Source: Castanea sativa (taxonomy: Eukaryota > Streptophyta > Magnoliopsida > Fagales > Fagaceae). From it: 64,000 nucleotides of DNA. This document shows, piece by piece, positions 35,801 through 47,190 of the stretch (the first letter of the stretch is position 1; each line of letters opens with the position of its first letter). Below the pieces are notes generated by a model. That model did not search any database, was not told where the DNA came from, and saw only the letters and a list, made by a program, of their open reading frames with translations. The stretch lies in the NCBI RefSeq assembly GCF_040712315.1, contig NC_134013.1:47515001-47579000 (forward strand), given 5' to 3'. Made by a program: the position numbers and the translations under genes.

Positions 35801-36182
35801 ATTAACTCTTCTTTGGTAAATCAAATGCTGTTATTTGAATTTCAAATGTCATATAATACGAATCTTGTTGGCTCAGATATTTATGATGATCTAATATCTC
35901 GAAGAGTCAACTCCAGTGATGCTGAGAAGTTTGCAGAAGTTTGCCCATGCCCTTGTAATGGGGTTGCATGGGGAGTAATTTGGTAAGCTTTTTAGCATAA
36001 AAGCAAAAGAGCATGGATCATTATCTCTCAGGGATCATTGTCTGGGATGTACAAGTAATCTTGATCAAATGTTAATACTTTATTCTCAGTTTCTTATTTT
36101 TATGAGTTCTATTTGCAGGGGAATGATATCATTTATATTTCTTTGTGGATCCATGTATCTTGGACTAGTCATCTTATCATGA
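26874..36182 (+). CDS. Peptidase M50B-like membrane protein, nine exons, 233 residues
   Basis: Exons: 26874..26963, 28562..28657, 33991..34075, 35130..35251, 35445..35469, 35566..35649, 35763..35792, 35877..35982, 36119..36182. All introns start GT and end AG and phases agree; the sum is 702 nt with a TGA stop. The protein starts MPNWELKNCCQHEQ. A hydrophobic segment at about 15-38 is followed by LHEASHAVACILTC with the zinc motif His48-Glu49-x-x-His52. Then come QTRGGIYWVILPAGYLGSSF, several hydrophobic helices (about 97-131, 139-168, 214-232) and CPCPCNG at 200-206. The canonical site-2-protease NxxPxxxLDG motif is not evident; Asp178, 181 or 182 (VYDIYDD) are candidates for the third zinc ligand. 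The family is widespread in plants but functionally poorly known; intramembrane proteolysis is only inferred. Intron 2 is 5.3 kb and full of transposon debris. Confidence 0.92.
27160..27665. repeat. Tandem duplication in intron 1 of the M50B-like gene
   Basis: A segment containing ttggaaattgggtct, gtttagatgtttagaatagt and aatattgtt.atagttaatc appears at 27166..27384 and again at 27441..27665, about 275 bp apart. The copies are roughly 85-90 percent alike by eye. Confidence 0.8.
29143..29696 (+). repeat. Possible solo LTR in intron 2
   Basis: It begins TGTTGGGA and ends TCCTAACA, inverted termini of LTR type. The interior has a TATA-like cttatatatataatt near 29204 followed by a T-rich leader. 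The flanking pentamers (tattt / tgacg) do not match, so a TSD is absent and the call is weak. Confidence 0.35.
31440..33650 (-). pseudogene. pol: Ty1/copia pol fragment (RT and RNase H) in intron 2
   Basis: The minus strand reads, in order: VKNAFLYGDLLEEVYMKQP and IYKLKKAIYGLKQSL (33640..33510), VVYVD followed by a stop then VITRDD (near 33350), and LSQRKYVLDILKEIGLLG (near 33190). After the palindromic insertion come AIQIVKY, GIFFKKNGHLRVEGF, the RNase H block RRYTTGYCTFLGRNLVTWRS (near 31870) and FIQELDFTVSTPIPLYRDNQ (near 31700). These are the classic copia RT and RNase H motifs in the correct order. Stops and frameshifts are frequent. No gag, integrase or LTRs were found, so it is a truncated old insertion inside the host intron. 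Confidence 0.8.
32042..33010. mobile_element. 970-bp palindromic hAT-like insertion interrupting the copia RT
   Basis: The left arm (32042..32553) starts agggcttgttttgttagagag. The right arm (32578..33010) ends ctcccttaccaaacaggcct. They are inverted copies separated by about 24 bp, and each arm has a TIR-like outer and inner end (inner: gtctcttacaaaatgggccct / gggcccatttagttagagag). The flanks agagtctt and tgagtcct are near-identical 8-mers and are both parts of the interrupted copia codons (KDSH). The whole therefore behaves as one insertion with a hAT-length TSD. Confidence 0.6.
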
Positions 36183-36621
36183 GGTACAACCTGCTTCTGA
36201 TGCTATTTGATTTTTGAATGCGTATAATTAGGCACAGACTGCAGACTCTCATGGAAATAAATTAAACGTACTTGCATCGCATTTGAAGGCACAAATCGAT
36301 AATTTAAAATGTAGTCAATGGAAACAAAATAAGATGATCAGAAATACTGCAGACAAAGCCCAAGCTAAAAAGTTGCAAGCAAGTTTCGTCTGTTGAAAAA
36401 TTATAAAAAAGAGAAATTTAAAATTCTATGAAAATTAAGTGGGCTAAATTTCAATGCTATATAGAAACATGATTATTGATGACTTCTCAAGGATTGCCTT
36501 AAAGCTACTCCCGTGGTCCTGAGATAGATGAGGTGCTTTGCTTTTTGGATTGTTCCAAAATATCTGAGTTACCAAATATGAAAAACATTTAGCCATTTAA
36601 CTCCTAATGTTCATTTCTTTT

Positions 36622-37166
36622 TGTTGAATAATTATATACTTTACTAGAGGTCATATAGACACATACCTTTGGTGGAATAGATCACCAAATGCCCGGATCT
36701 TGTCTTTTGCTTGCTTTACGAACTCCTCACGATCTCCTTTGTAGAACACCTCCAAGTCGCAAGAGAGGCTACTAGAGTCTCTCCAAATTTCCACGCTCCA
36801 AATTCTTGGGAACAATTGATGGTGTCCTAGAGAGATGACTTATTTTGAGAGAGCACTCAAAACTATACACTGTATCTATCATCCTTTTCTAACTGATATA
36901 AGAGTATTTTAAATACTAGTAGAGATTCACTCACTATTAGATATATGTGATCCCTAAAAGATCTCATCAGATAAATTTAAATTACTCCTCTGCTGATATT
37001 GATAACTTATCAATATCTGTTAAGTTTAAATTATCCCACTACTGATATTGATAACTCATACCAATATCAGTTAGTTTAAATTTAAACTTACTTATCAGAT
37101 AACTCATGTGGACGATCCATGGGCCATAGTTTATGGGTTGGGTCAAAACCAACCCAATTTCTAACA
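36622..37166 (-). repeat. Solo LTR with perfect CTTTT duplication, 3' of the M50B-like gene
   Basis: On the minus strand it begins TGTTAGAAATTGGGTTGG and ends ATTATTCAACA. Flanks are CTTTT at 36617..36621 and CTTTT at 37167..37171. It contains an internal inverted repeat around gatattgataact. It is a 545-bp solo LTR; its family is not obvious. Confidence 0.75.
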
Positions 37167-37449
37167 CTTTTGATAGTTGAAGAAAAAAGAAGTAAAAATG
37201 CTTGCACCTTTTTTCAAAATTGAATCCACTTTTCTTGGCCATTTAAGAGTAGTTTAGGAAGATTGTTACAATATTTCGTTAAATTTGTGGTATTGATAAA
37301 CTCTCATCTATTTTGATATGGAGGGAGTACTCATTATGTATCTTCTTAATCAAATAAGTTTGTTTAACTAGTTTTGGGACATGGTTCATCGAGGAAGTAT
37401 CATGTGTTATGGAATTTTTGAACTGCATAAAGCATATTTGTGGAAGGGG

Positions 37450-37450
<1 letters not shown>

Positions 37451-37505
<55 letters not shown>
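37451..37505. repeat. (TA)n microsatellite
   Basis: About 27 TA units; both strands show meaningless Ile-Tyr ORFs. Confidence 0.95.
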
Positions 37506-37508
<3 letters not shown>

Positions 37509-38580
37509 AGGTGACGCATGGCACCTCCCTTATTTTTGATATATCTATAGCATTGATTTCAGCAGTGCAATTCTTATCCTGGATAAAATTTTTCTCTAAA
37601 CTAATTTGATTTAGCTTATCTGATTTTGAAACAGTCATGTTTTTGTTAATTAACTGTCATATGCAAAAATTAATATTCTGTTAGTATGCGTGGTAGTCCT
37701 CTTTTTTTATTTTTTGGTGCTAATTATGGAGGTGGGAAAGAGCATGATTTTGAATAGGATAGAATGTTGGAAATGATACATGTGAATAACCACCGATTAA
37801 TTTGTTGAAGATCCATAGCCAATCCCATAGTTTTGGAACAACACTGTTGTTTCAGTATGTATTGTTTATCATCTTATTTTGAAATTAATAGTGTTCCTGA
37901 TAAAAAATGAATTGTTGAGATTAAAACTAGAGTAAAATATAAGTATTTAAATTATGATACTGCACATGATTTTATGTCTAGCTTGCTTTAGGCATTTCGT
38001 CATTTCCTTTCTTAGATTTTTGGTTTACAGGATGATATTGGAAGTCCCTTAACATGTGATATAGCAATGGTAATCTGTTTTTTTTTTTTTTTTTTTTTTT
38101 TCTGATTCATATTTATATTTGAAATATTGTAACAAAGACATCCTATATATAAGAGTAATTGACTAATTGGGTCAACTCAAACACAACTAATTTAATGATC
38201 TTGTTAAAACCCCTCAACCCTAACATGAAATTGACACATTTGACCCACTTATTAATCATGTCAAAGTGGGTTGATCCGCATTGACACGAACCCTATTTGC
38301 ACTAAATAAAAACTTACAAAAAATTATGCGGTGTTCGTGTTGCATACATGACTCATATCAAACATTATCACCCTTATGCAAAGCAACTTAAAGCTGGTGG
38401 AAAACATAAGTTGTGCAGACCCTACTAACCCTTCTTTGTGCAATAAATGGGATGTGTTTAAGTTAAACAGTGGCAGACTGTAGCTGATTTAAAATCATGT
38501 TGAATTTCATGCTTATTCTTATTGAAAAGTTGATTTGGAAAATTGACATGTTTTATTTGCTTATCATCTACTTATTCCAG
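37506..38580. other. Gene-free interval with a degraded GGGTTGACC-type repeat
   Basis: 38160..38360 contains gggtcaactcaaac, gaccca and cattgacacgaaccc strings like those of the MITE at 45297, without recognisable ends. A poly-T tract lies at 38079..38101. The remainder is plain AT-rich DNA. Confidence 0.5.
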
Positions 38581-38830
38581 GTTCTGAGACTCCGGTTGAA
38601 ACTCTTCTTGATATTGAAAAGAACACCAGCGGTTTTGAAATTTTTTTCCAATTCTTTGATGGCTGTGTATACTATTTGTAAACCATCACTTCATGATTCA
38701 TTTGAAACTCTGAGAGCGGGGCCTTGCCACTCCTGCTTCCATGGCTTTATTCTTTTAACCCTTATTTTGGTGAGGGTTATATTTATGTATATGATAGTTC
38801 TTTAAAGGAGGATCTATACAGATGTGTTTT
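38581..38830 (+). other. Possible 3' UTR exon of the M50B-like gene
   Basis: An acceptor-like cttattccag lies at 38571..38580, followed by unusually GC-balanced sequence (gttctgagactccggttgaa...). The last coding exon ends TGA-g-gtacaacc, so a GT donor lies one base after the stop at 36184. A 3' UTR intron of about 2.4 kb, containing the 36622 solo LTR, would join the two. This is inference only; the block could also be an unrelated remnant. Short frames in it lack a recognised domain. Confidence 0.3.
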
Positions 38831-39021
38831 GAGAAATGATATGTCTACAACATTTTCACAATATTTTTACAACAAATCCTAAGTAACATGTTGTTACTGG
38901 TTGTTATTGTTAGGGTAAAAAAGTAATTTTTGTGTTAGGTTCAAATTTAAATCAATAATAATTAATCACTTGTGATTTGTTATGAAAATATTGTAAAAAT
39001 ATTGTGGACGTAACATCTTTT
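38831..39021. mobile_element. 191-bp Mutator-type MITE with 9-bp TSD
   Basis: The arms (catttt)cacaatatttttacaacaaat and its inverted counterpart form a hairpin. The 9-mer ATGTGTTTT flanks both sides (38822..38830 and 39022..39030), the TSD length expected for Mutator-like elements. Confidence 0.75.
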
Positions 39022-40050
39022 ATGTGTTTTACATAGGCGGAAAAGTTATAGAACCAAATGACATGTAGTGCAACTGATCTAATATTCAAACTTCGATCTT
39101 CACAAAAATAAAAATTCAAACTGCTATGATGTAGTTAGGCCTTAATGCAGTGCAGTGTGGTTGGTTTTGGGGAAGTTCTTTGCACCACGATGCGGTTTCA
39201 CCCATGCTTGACTGCGCCTCACTTCTAGAGGGTAGGAATTGGTTTACACGAGGTGCAGTTAATCTTAATCTTAGCAGCTCGTTGTAGTTAGTTCGGTTAT
39301 GTGGGTTGGGTTCTTTAAAAAAGTATTCTAAATTTTGGGCTATTAGGCCTTTAAGGAAAGGCATTATGAGCCTATTTTGATTTTTTTTTTTACTGTATCT
39401 TTCTTTACGAAGGGCTTATTTTTTTTAAGCCATTTGGGCTTTTTTCCCCTAATAGTTGGGTCATTCTTTATGCATGTTGGGCTTAACATTAAACCCTTAT
39501 AAAAATATGATTTATAAATCATATGAATTATAAAATCTGAAAACACAGTAAAATGTATGAATTATAGAATCTCAAAATCTCAACCTGTCAAACACGAAAA
39601 TAAAATCTTAACTTATCACATTAAACGCTATAAATGTCAACCTGTCAAATTAAACACACTAACACGTTCTTACAGTACTACGGTTTTTCTTTCTTTCTTT
39701 ATTCTTCTTCTTCTTCTTCTTCTTCTTCTTCTTCTTTTATTATTTATTTATTTATTTATTTTTTGGGTGTGTGCTCGTATTGTGACTGGACCTGCTATTG
39801 TTTGGAAGTTTCCACTACCACCTTTCTTGCCACGAGCTTTACCTTGTAATACGTTATTTTGTTTATCAATATACTTGGATCTTTTACCTCAAAAATAAAA
39901 TAAAATAAAATAAAATCTCAACCTATCACAATATTCCAAATCAAATACACAATGACAAAGTATCAAGTTTCAACCATAATAAGACTAAATCTCAACCTAT
40001 TAAATTAAATACACTAACACGCATTAATAAAACTCAACCTATCATACCAT
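39022..40050. repeat. Repeat-rich interval with ctcaacctatca motifs and (TTC)n
   Basis: A ctcaacctatcacaa(t/c)attccaaatcaa block followed by acacaatga(c/t)aaagtatcaag occurs at about 39918 and 40207 in direct orientation. A (CTT)n run is at 39703..39738, followed by tttattta repeats. 39120..39250 has gcagtgcag-type strings of a hAT MITE family but no second end. No gene was seen. Confidence 0.55.
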
Positions 40051-40051
40051 C

Positions 40052-40217
40052 GCGCACCCTTAGTGTGATGGTCACCTCACAAGTGTGGGGTGTGAGGGCA
40101 ATGGTTGAGGTTCAAGTTTTCAAGAGGGAGCTTCACACACATATATATTTAAGATTAGGTTAGAGTAAAATTTCTATTTTTTAAGCTAGAGTAGAATTTC
40201 TATATATATAAAACCTC
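40052..40217 (+). mobile_element. Candidate tRNA-derived SINE
   Basis: Polymerase III A-box-like ttagtgtgatgg (40060..40071) and B-box-like ggttcaagttt (40109..40119) are spaced about 38 bp apart. They are followed by an A/T-rich 3' tail. The flanks ataaaactcaacctatca and ataaaacctcaacctatca form a possible long TSD, but this motif is also repeated elsewhere nearby, so the boundary is uncertain. Confidence 0.5.
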
Positions 40218-41648
40218 AACCTATCACAACATTCCAAATCAAAATACACAATGATAAAGTATCAAGTTTCAACTGTAATAAGATTTTTATATATTGAATA
40301 GCACAACCATAGGGAGGAGTAGTAGAGCAGCACTAAAAAGGAGTCAAGCAGTGCTTAAGAAGCACTACACAATATACAAAATGGATGTACGGCCAGAATA
40401 TACAATTGGTACACTACACATTACAAAATTTTCACCAAAAAAATAGGAGGTAGTCTAGTCTTCTGAGACAATTTGCAAGTGTGTTTAGTGCTTGTGTGAT
40501 TGTGTTGTCACATGGGTGCAATAGTAAACCACAAAAAAGAAGAAGAAGAAGAGAGAACTAAACTGAAACAGAAGCATCAAGCCAGCAGCCAGCAATCAAC
40601 AGGTCAACAAATAGCATTAGCCCAAGCACCTAACCATTTCCAATCTGGTCCTCTCCATGATTAAGTCAGCAACATATCCACAAAAAATTCTCTACAATTG
40701 GCTTCTCCAACTCCAAGTCATCATGTATAAAAAAAACTTCATCCCTACAAAGTCAATCCCCAAAAAAATAATGATAAGTAGAAAATAGTACATAACTGTT
40801 AACAGTTAACACCATTGCAAAACTATAGCTAACAAACATAAGCAAATTAATAATAAGATGAGTCCAAAAAACATGACCCCTTATGCTAAAAGAGGATTCT
40901 GATGTCACTGTAGAAACGGAAATTGCCAAAACATCACAAGCAACTTGGAAAAGGACTTGATATCTAGAAGAATTCACCCTCCACCAATCAAGAATATCAA
41001 AGCCTTCCATCTTAAGATCTTCACTATCAAGACTTCCCCTATATTTATCATATTTCAATTTCATTCTTTGTGCCATTCCCTTCAAAAAAGGATTACCTTT
41101 ACCATTATACAATTGATTCAACTAGTCTTGAAGAAAACAAGTTCATGGAAGTAAACATTAGCAGTAGTTACAAACAAAGAACCAGAAAATGTTAAAGTTT
41201 CCTCATAGAACATACTAAGAAACTTAGTAAAAAGTCTCACATTTTCCCAATCTAAAAACCGACAACCACTTGATGGATCCTTAAAATAACGAAGGAAATG
41301 TTCATCATCATTCTCTATCCTTTCAAATGTGGCTACAAATTTTTGTGCATTTTCTAACATTAAGTAGGTTGAATTCCACCTAGTAGACACATCAAGGCAT
41401 AACAAACTTTATACTTTGATTTTTTTTAACACATGCATGAACTTCTCAAATCTATTAGGAGAGGATTTCACCTCATTACATTATGGACCTTAACAATTTT
41501 TACTCGTTAAGGTCCTTCATCCCATCTTGCACAATCAAATTCAAAATATGCTTACAACAATGCATATGAAGGAATCACAACCCAAGAGGCTACCCATTGT
41601 TGAGGATTCTTTTTTCACGCCACATGGCGTTACTTCATTGGCAACCCA

Positions 41649-44600
41649 TGCCACATCAACATATTATTGATTTTTTTGGGTAAATCTCTTTAAAGCATAA
41701 AATAAGCTTATATCTCATTCAACTACATGAATTGGGCTCACATGGTCCACACCATCTTCACTTCAAGGGACAGATTCATGGTCCATATTTCCTTTTCATC
41801 AATTGGACTCATAACCCACGACATCATCAACATCAATACATAGATCGGGCTCAAGCAATGAATCAAAACTCACGACCTATATTACCTTTCTCATATTTAT
41901 GGAAAGTGGCTTTTCCAACAAAAGCTCATATTTGCACAAAATGACAACAAAGCCTAAGGTACGTCATCTCATCTTCAACTTATTATTCAAGCTCGTGAGT
42001 CTCTTTGGGGAAACTTTGGAAGTCGTGGTTTGGAGGGCCAAGAGGAATGTTCAGTAAAGCTCCAGTAGTTTAAAGTTGATAAAAGAAACATGTTTCTTGG
42101 TGTGTCTTCTCCAACTCTCTGAACTCTGACAAGTCAGTATGTAGCGGGTAACATGTGGTAAGCCTCTCTTATCACATAACACTTAAAATGATAAAACTCC
42201 TCATTGCTATTTTTCTAAAACTTAATGTTCATCATATAACAAATACTTAAAACTCCAGCCATCTAAATGCTATATAAATAACTATTCATTCAATCTCTAG
42301 CTGTTCCTACACGAATTTGGAAACGTAATCATATTATTCTACATAAATTATATTACTATCTTCAGCTAGAATCCAACTCAAACACATGACCAAATCTGAT
42401 TGGCTATCTTTAATCTTCAAATATAAAATATTCATAATATCTTTAATACCCAGCTATCATCTGCCATAATCAGACCAAATATTTATCTACCAGCTGTCAG
42501 AGTAGAGCATTAAATGCTCTTCTTGCTCACCAAGATTAATCCTATGTTTGGAAGTTTGGGAGGGAGATGAAAGTAGAGGGGAGGAGAGTAGTAGGGAGAA
42601 GAATAGAGGGGAATGGTTATCCTCTACCTTGTTTGGATTTTTTTTTTTTTTAAATTAAGAAAGAGAAAGGGGAATAATTAGTCTTTTCATAGTTTGTAAT
42701 TTTGTTAATATGGTAAGGGTAAATTTGGTAATTCATTTGGTCAAACATTTCTATGCTTTACTTTCCCTCCAAATCTCTCCAATTTGGGGGAATTAAAAAT
42801 GAGGGGTTAGAAGTAGTTAGAACCTCTCCAATCCCTCCCCCTCATTCCTTAAAAAAAATCAAAATAAGGTAACTTAACTTACTCTCCCTCCCTCTACTCT
42901 ACTCTACTTCTCCTCCATCCAAACAAACTATAAGTCACAATACAATGAGTGCTTGATTAGATCTCTAAAGCATTATTAACTATTAATCAATCATTCTATT
43001 TACTTAAATAGCAGAACACTAGAAGTGTGTTTAGCACTTAGTGACATCACCAGCCATTTAATGCTTAATCCCAACAGCCAGCTGCTTTACCCAAAATAGG
43101 AAGATATCCTTAAAAGAAATCTTACCATTTTCAGCCAAATCCATGAAATAAATGCTGAATATTCTCTCTAGTAGCCTGACATCATCTACTTTAGCCCCAA
43201 ACAACAGCTGTCTTATGACAGCTGTGACAGCTTTTTCAAAATAGCTATGACAGTTGACCCAGCAACCTTAACATTACAGAATTTTGTTATTTGGCTATAA
43301 ACCAAAACCATCCAAAGATATTATCCTTTTCTTGATAAAATCCTTTCTTTTTTTGTTAGTCTTTCCTCCTGCTGATATTACCCAAAACAACAAAAACCTC
43401 TTAAAGCTAAACATACCATTTTCGGCCAAATCCTAGGATTTCTGAAGATTTATTGCTGATTGGGTCAGATTTTGGCTGAGATTCTTTGCTAAGTATCCCC
43501 TTAAACTCAGTTATAAATAAAAACTCTCATCAACACACCAAGACACACTAATAAAGAAGCACAACTCTATTATAAACTTCTCTATTTTCCCTCTCCCTCT
43601 AATTATCTTCTTAAGCTCTTAATGAGGTTCTAAGCTTATGAGTTCTTAGCTTCCAAATTAGAAACTAAGCTCATCAGCCCTTAGCTCACAACTGCCCCTC
43701 ATATCACTACTCATAAGTCTTTATCCATCCTCTAGTAGAAAATCTCAGCAACATTGCTAATCAAAATACAACACCATTACTCTTCTTATGCTCATTCTCC
43801 CACTCTCCATATTCAAAAATACATCTATCTTGCTGCCCATATCCTTTAAACACATCTCCTCTTCATTTCTCTTACAAAACTGCTTTTCTTATAAAATCTT
43901 TCCTCTTGGAAAGCAACACAAATCATCACTATAACTTCTCCAGTGGCTATAATCTCATATCTTTACCATCTTTAACCTCCATATCTCTCATACTTCCATG
44001 TATCTTACAAATTACAAATAATACATCTCACAAAACATCTTTATCTTTTACCATCTATATACTTCTCAAGAGATATCAAACACTCATATAAAAAGTTCTT
44101 CTCACGGGAAGGCATAAACTTCTAATACTAAAGTCATTCTCCTAGAAGGCTCAAATACTTCTTACAAAAACCCTTCTTATGAAAAGCACAAACCTATCTT
44201 ACAAAAGCTCTTCCCATGGAAGACAATACTATTCATAACTTCATAATAACTAAAAGAGCATTATTATGGGGAAATTCATTTAAGTGCATGATAAAGGGGA
44301 CAAACTTAACCAGCCTCTACACACAGCCGAACATACTCTTTTTTCCTCCAGTTGCACCCATTTTTCCCCTTCAATCTTGAAACATGGCAAATTGCCTTTC
44401 CACCACTAGAGCCATTCTGTTGGAATACTATCAACTGATTGACGCTATACAGCTGGAGCTACAAACCATACAAAGATAAGTCACTACATTTCCATATCTC
44501 TAAACTTACATTATTGAATACATGATTACTTCACCTTTAAATACATATTACTTTATTTCAACTACTATTACAACTATTAATTGAAGCTATTATATCAAAC

Positions 44601-44806
44601 ACTTTATTTATTTATTCTACTATTATCATGATTCTTAGACTTTGGGCTTTACCCATTTTGTAGGCCTAAAAATACGCCGAAAGCCATTGGACTACGTGAC
44701 TCAATGATGAGTTCCTAACGCAACTCCCCAAACATATTCGAGTCTAGCAAGGTCACCCCTCCTACGGACAACACGTGGTTGCACACCGAAAAAACGGCCC
44801 CTAACA
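41649..44806 (+). mobile_element. Long insertion in the hAT gene, probably a 3.2-kb solo LTR
   Basis: It starts TGCCACATCAAC and ends GGCCCCTAACA, i.e. TG...CA, with CCCA on both sides (41645..41648 and 44807..44810). No coding sequence and no internal repeat of its ends were seen, so a two-LTR element is unlikely. A TATA-like ttataaataaaa near 43511 followed by a C/T-rich leader suits a plus-oriented LTR. The 4-bp TSD is shorter than usual, so the exact borders carry some doubt. Confidence 0.5.
42543..42930. mobile_element. Candidate hAT-like MITE inside the long LTR
   Basis: Ends tatgtttggaagtttgggaggg and ctccatccaaacaaacta are imperfect inverted repeats, with purine-rich DNA on the left and pyrimidine-rich DNA on the right. 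The flanking 8-mers do not match. Confidence 0.45.
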
Positions 44807-45047
44807 CCCACTATATCCTTTTTTTTCCTCCCAATGTAGACTATAGCCATGTCATGTCATTTGAGCTTGCTTTATCAACAGTCTTAGTAAAAATATGATC
44901 TATTACCCATTGAAGAAAACAAGACTCAACCACCTTACCTATGGTCTCATCCTTATGGTTGAATACTCGCCAGAAATACATAATTTTTTATGATAAACCC
45001 AATCAACATTAATATAATGTGCAGTCAACAAAGGTAGTTGAGATTTT

Positions 45048-46662
45048 TGTTAGGACATATGTGTTTCACTTGTTTAGAACATATGTCTTTCATTATTTAT
45101 GTAATTGGCTAATCCTTTGTCAAAATGCACTTTACTTGTAATTGGGTAGATTTAGGATGAGGTTAATGCTTCAAGAAACAAGGCTTCAAGATCAAGTGTT
45201 AAAGCCATAGAAGTCTGTCCAAGAAACAAGTTGAGAAGTGCTCTTCATTAAAGCTCGACAGTTGGCTCGACAGCTGCATCTATCGAGCTTTAAGATAGGG
45301 GTGGCAATTCGTGTTCGCGTGTCGGGTTCGTGTCGTGTCAAGTCATGAGTATTCGACTACATAGGTCAACACTAACCCGACATGTTTATTAAACGGGTCA
45401 AGATTCCTTAACCCTAACACGACCCATTTATTAAACGGGTCAGTCGTGTCGACCTGTTTATCAGATTTTATCAAAATGAAAAATAAAAATTAATGAAAAA
45501 ACAAACAAATAAATATTTTTAATATAAAATTTAGAACTAACGAGTAACTGCATCACAAATAATCATTCAAAATTAAAGCATATCCCAATATCACAAATAA
45601 TCAATCACAATATGTCAAAGAAAATAAATCACAACAACTAATAAGTTTATATATCTAGAGTTTGAAGGGTATATTGGTAAAATATCATTTAATTAAACGG
45701 GTCAGACGGGTCAAACGGGTTCTATGTGTTCAACACTAACCCAACCCATTTATTAAACGGGTTAGTTGTGTCAACCCGAATATGACACGAACCCGTTAAG
45801 CCTCAACCCATAACCTGCTAATTTCGTGTCGTGTCGTGTCGTGTCGGGTTCGCGGGTCGTGTCAAATTTTGCCACCCCTACTTTAAGAAGCTATTCTAGC
45901 CCCGAGGCTCGACAGCACCTCGACACCTGTAGCTGTCGAGATTTAAGAAAAACAGATTCCTAGTTCTATTTTAACTCTAATTTGTGGATGTGTCTTTGGG
46001 CCTTCTTTTCTCCTAACCCTAGACATATATAATGATTATTTTAAGGGCCGTCAAAGTGTGGTAAGTTGCACAAGCATTGAGAATTCCTTGTTCATGAAAA
46101 TTGTAACTTGAGACGAAGTTCTTGCCTTATTTTTATCTCTCTTGTGAAGAAGTTGTTGTGTCTTTGCACCGTAGAGTTTTGTAACCAAGCATATTCTTGA
46201 TCTTCATTGTGTGGATGAATTGAAGAACTTTGCAGCCAACAAATCTTCTCTAGTTGGTGATTGAAGTCGCGTACTGGGATCCGCGCAATTGGTTAGTCAC
46301 GTACTTAGGAGCCGTGCATCAAAAGGAGAAACTGTCACTACAGAACAAGTCCAATTGGGTATTGGGGTAAGGGTTCAATTGTATTAGTAAGGTACTTGGG
46401 ATTCCTTTACTTGTAACCGCTTGTTATGATAATAGTGGAGTTTCGGGAGTGGTGACCTTAAATTCACCCGATGGGGTTTTTGTCGAGTTTTCCCCATTTG
46501 TAAACAAATCACCGTGTTATTTATTTTCCGCTGTATACTTAGTTTAATTGGTGATTTGTTTGTGCTATCACGCGTTTGCATATTAATTTGATTAATTAAT
46601 TGAACTTGGCTAATTAATCAACTTAATCCATCACAAGGGGTCAATACATTTTTGGCCTATCA
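45048..46662 (+). mobile_element. Solo LTR A, inserted in the hAT transposase gene (ATTTT duplication)
   Basis: It begins TGTTAGGACATATG, ends GGCCTATCA, and has ATTTT immediately on both sides (45043..45047, 46663..46667). The hAT codons QN-LNY flank it, confirming the insertion point. Subtraction of a nested 583-bp MITE leaves an LTR of about 1.03 kb. It is homologous to the LTRs at 54139, 56059 and 62673 (shared strings: aaagtgcattttac-type start region, gaagaactttgcagccaac, agtggtgaccttaaattcac). Solo LTRs arise by recombination between the two LTRs of one element. Confidence 0.85.
45297..45879. mobile_element. hAT-type MITE nested in solo LTR A
   Basis: TIRs aggggtggcaa / ttgccacccct enclose GTGTCGGGTT- and ACGGGTCA-rich DNA. 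The octamer ctttaaga is found on both sides (just before 45297, with one extra t, and at 45881..45888). No ORF is present. Confidence 0.7.
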
Positions 46663-47190
46663 ATTTTGAATTGAAGTCCAATTATTAGTTGTTAAACACA
46701 CTATTTGACTAACCATTAAAACCTTTCTCAAACTCTCTTTCTCTCTTATGTAAAGTCTAAGACAATCTCTTGCAACAGTAACGCAAGAATGAACTTCAAA
46801 CCTAAGCTCTACTTCTACTATAAAATCAATAAACCCATCATGCTCAACAAACCTAAAAGGTAATTCATCAACTATAATTATCCTAGCCAACCATCCTTAG
46901 TCTTTCCACACTAAACCTCCTCACCACTAGCTTATTAACACCCTTTCCCTCCCCCCACCCCCACCTTTTTTTTATTTTAAAATTTGGATAACTCAAAGTG
47001 GTTTGGCCTTTATCATGCCTATAGGGGTACTTCTTACAACCAAATATGGATGAGGTTCCATTTTATTTTTAGGTGACAATTATAATGCCTTTGGCAATAG
47101 TTGCACTGTGACTTAGGGTTAATGAGATCACCACCCTCTATTTTAGTGAAGCAGTCCCATATCTTAGAAGGCTTTTTACCACCCTTAATA

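Larger units (their letters stand above)
40753..47190 (-). pseudogene. BED-zinc-finger hAT transposase gene, split by two LTR insertions
   Basis: Pieces in N-to-C order on the minus strand: a BED finger at about 47185..47045 (WDCFTKIEGGD, CNYCQRHY); 46890..46660 (IIIVDELPFRFVEHDGF, LTTNNWTSIQN); [solo LTR 45048..46662]; 45042..44830 (LTAHYINVDWVY, FTKTVDKASSNDM); [insertion 41649..44806]; 41585..41118 (HILNLIVQDGMKDL, LDVSTRWNSTYLMLENA); and 41121..40753 with the hATC dimerisation region (YDKYRGSLDSEDL, SSRYQVLFQVACDVLAISVS). The order and spacing follow a normal plant hAT transposase of about 650-700 residues. Each interrupting element falls between consecutive protein blocks. The coding DNA itself also has stops and frameshifts. 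Element TIRs were not located. Confidence 0.8.

Noticed and set aside
35528..35986. 152-residue ORF overlapping the M50B-like gene
   Set aside because: It reads through introns 6 and 7; the spliced model explains the conserved protein parts better.
37279..37638. ORF with Ile-Tyr repeat
   Set aside because: Product of the (TA)n microsatellite.
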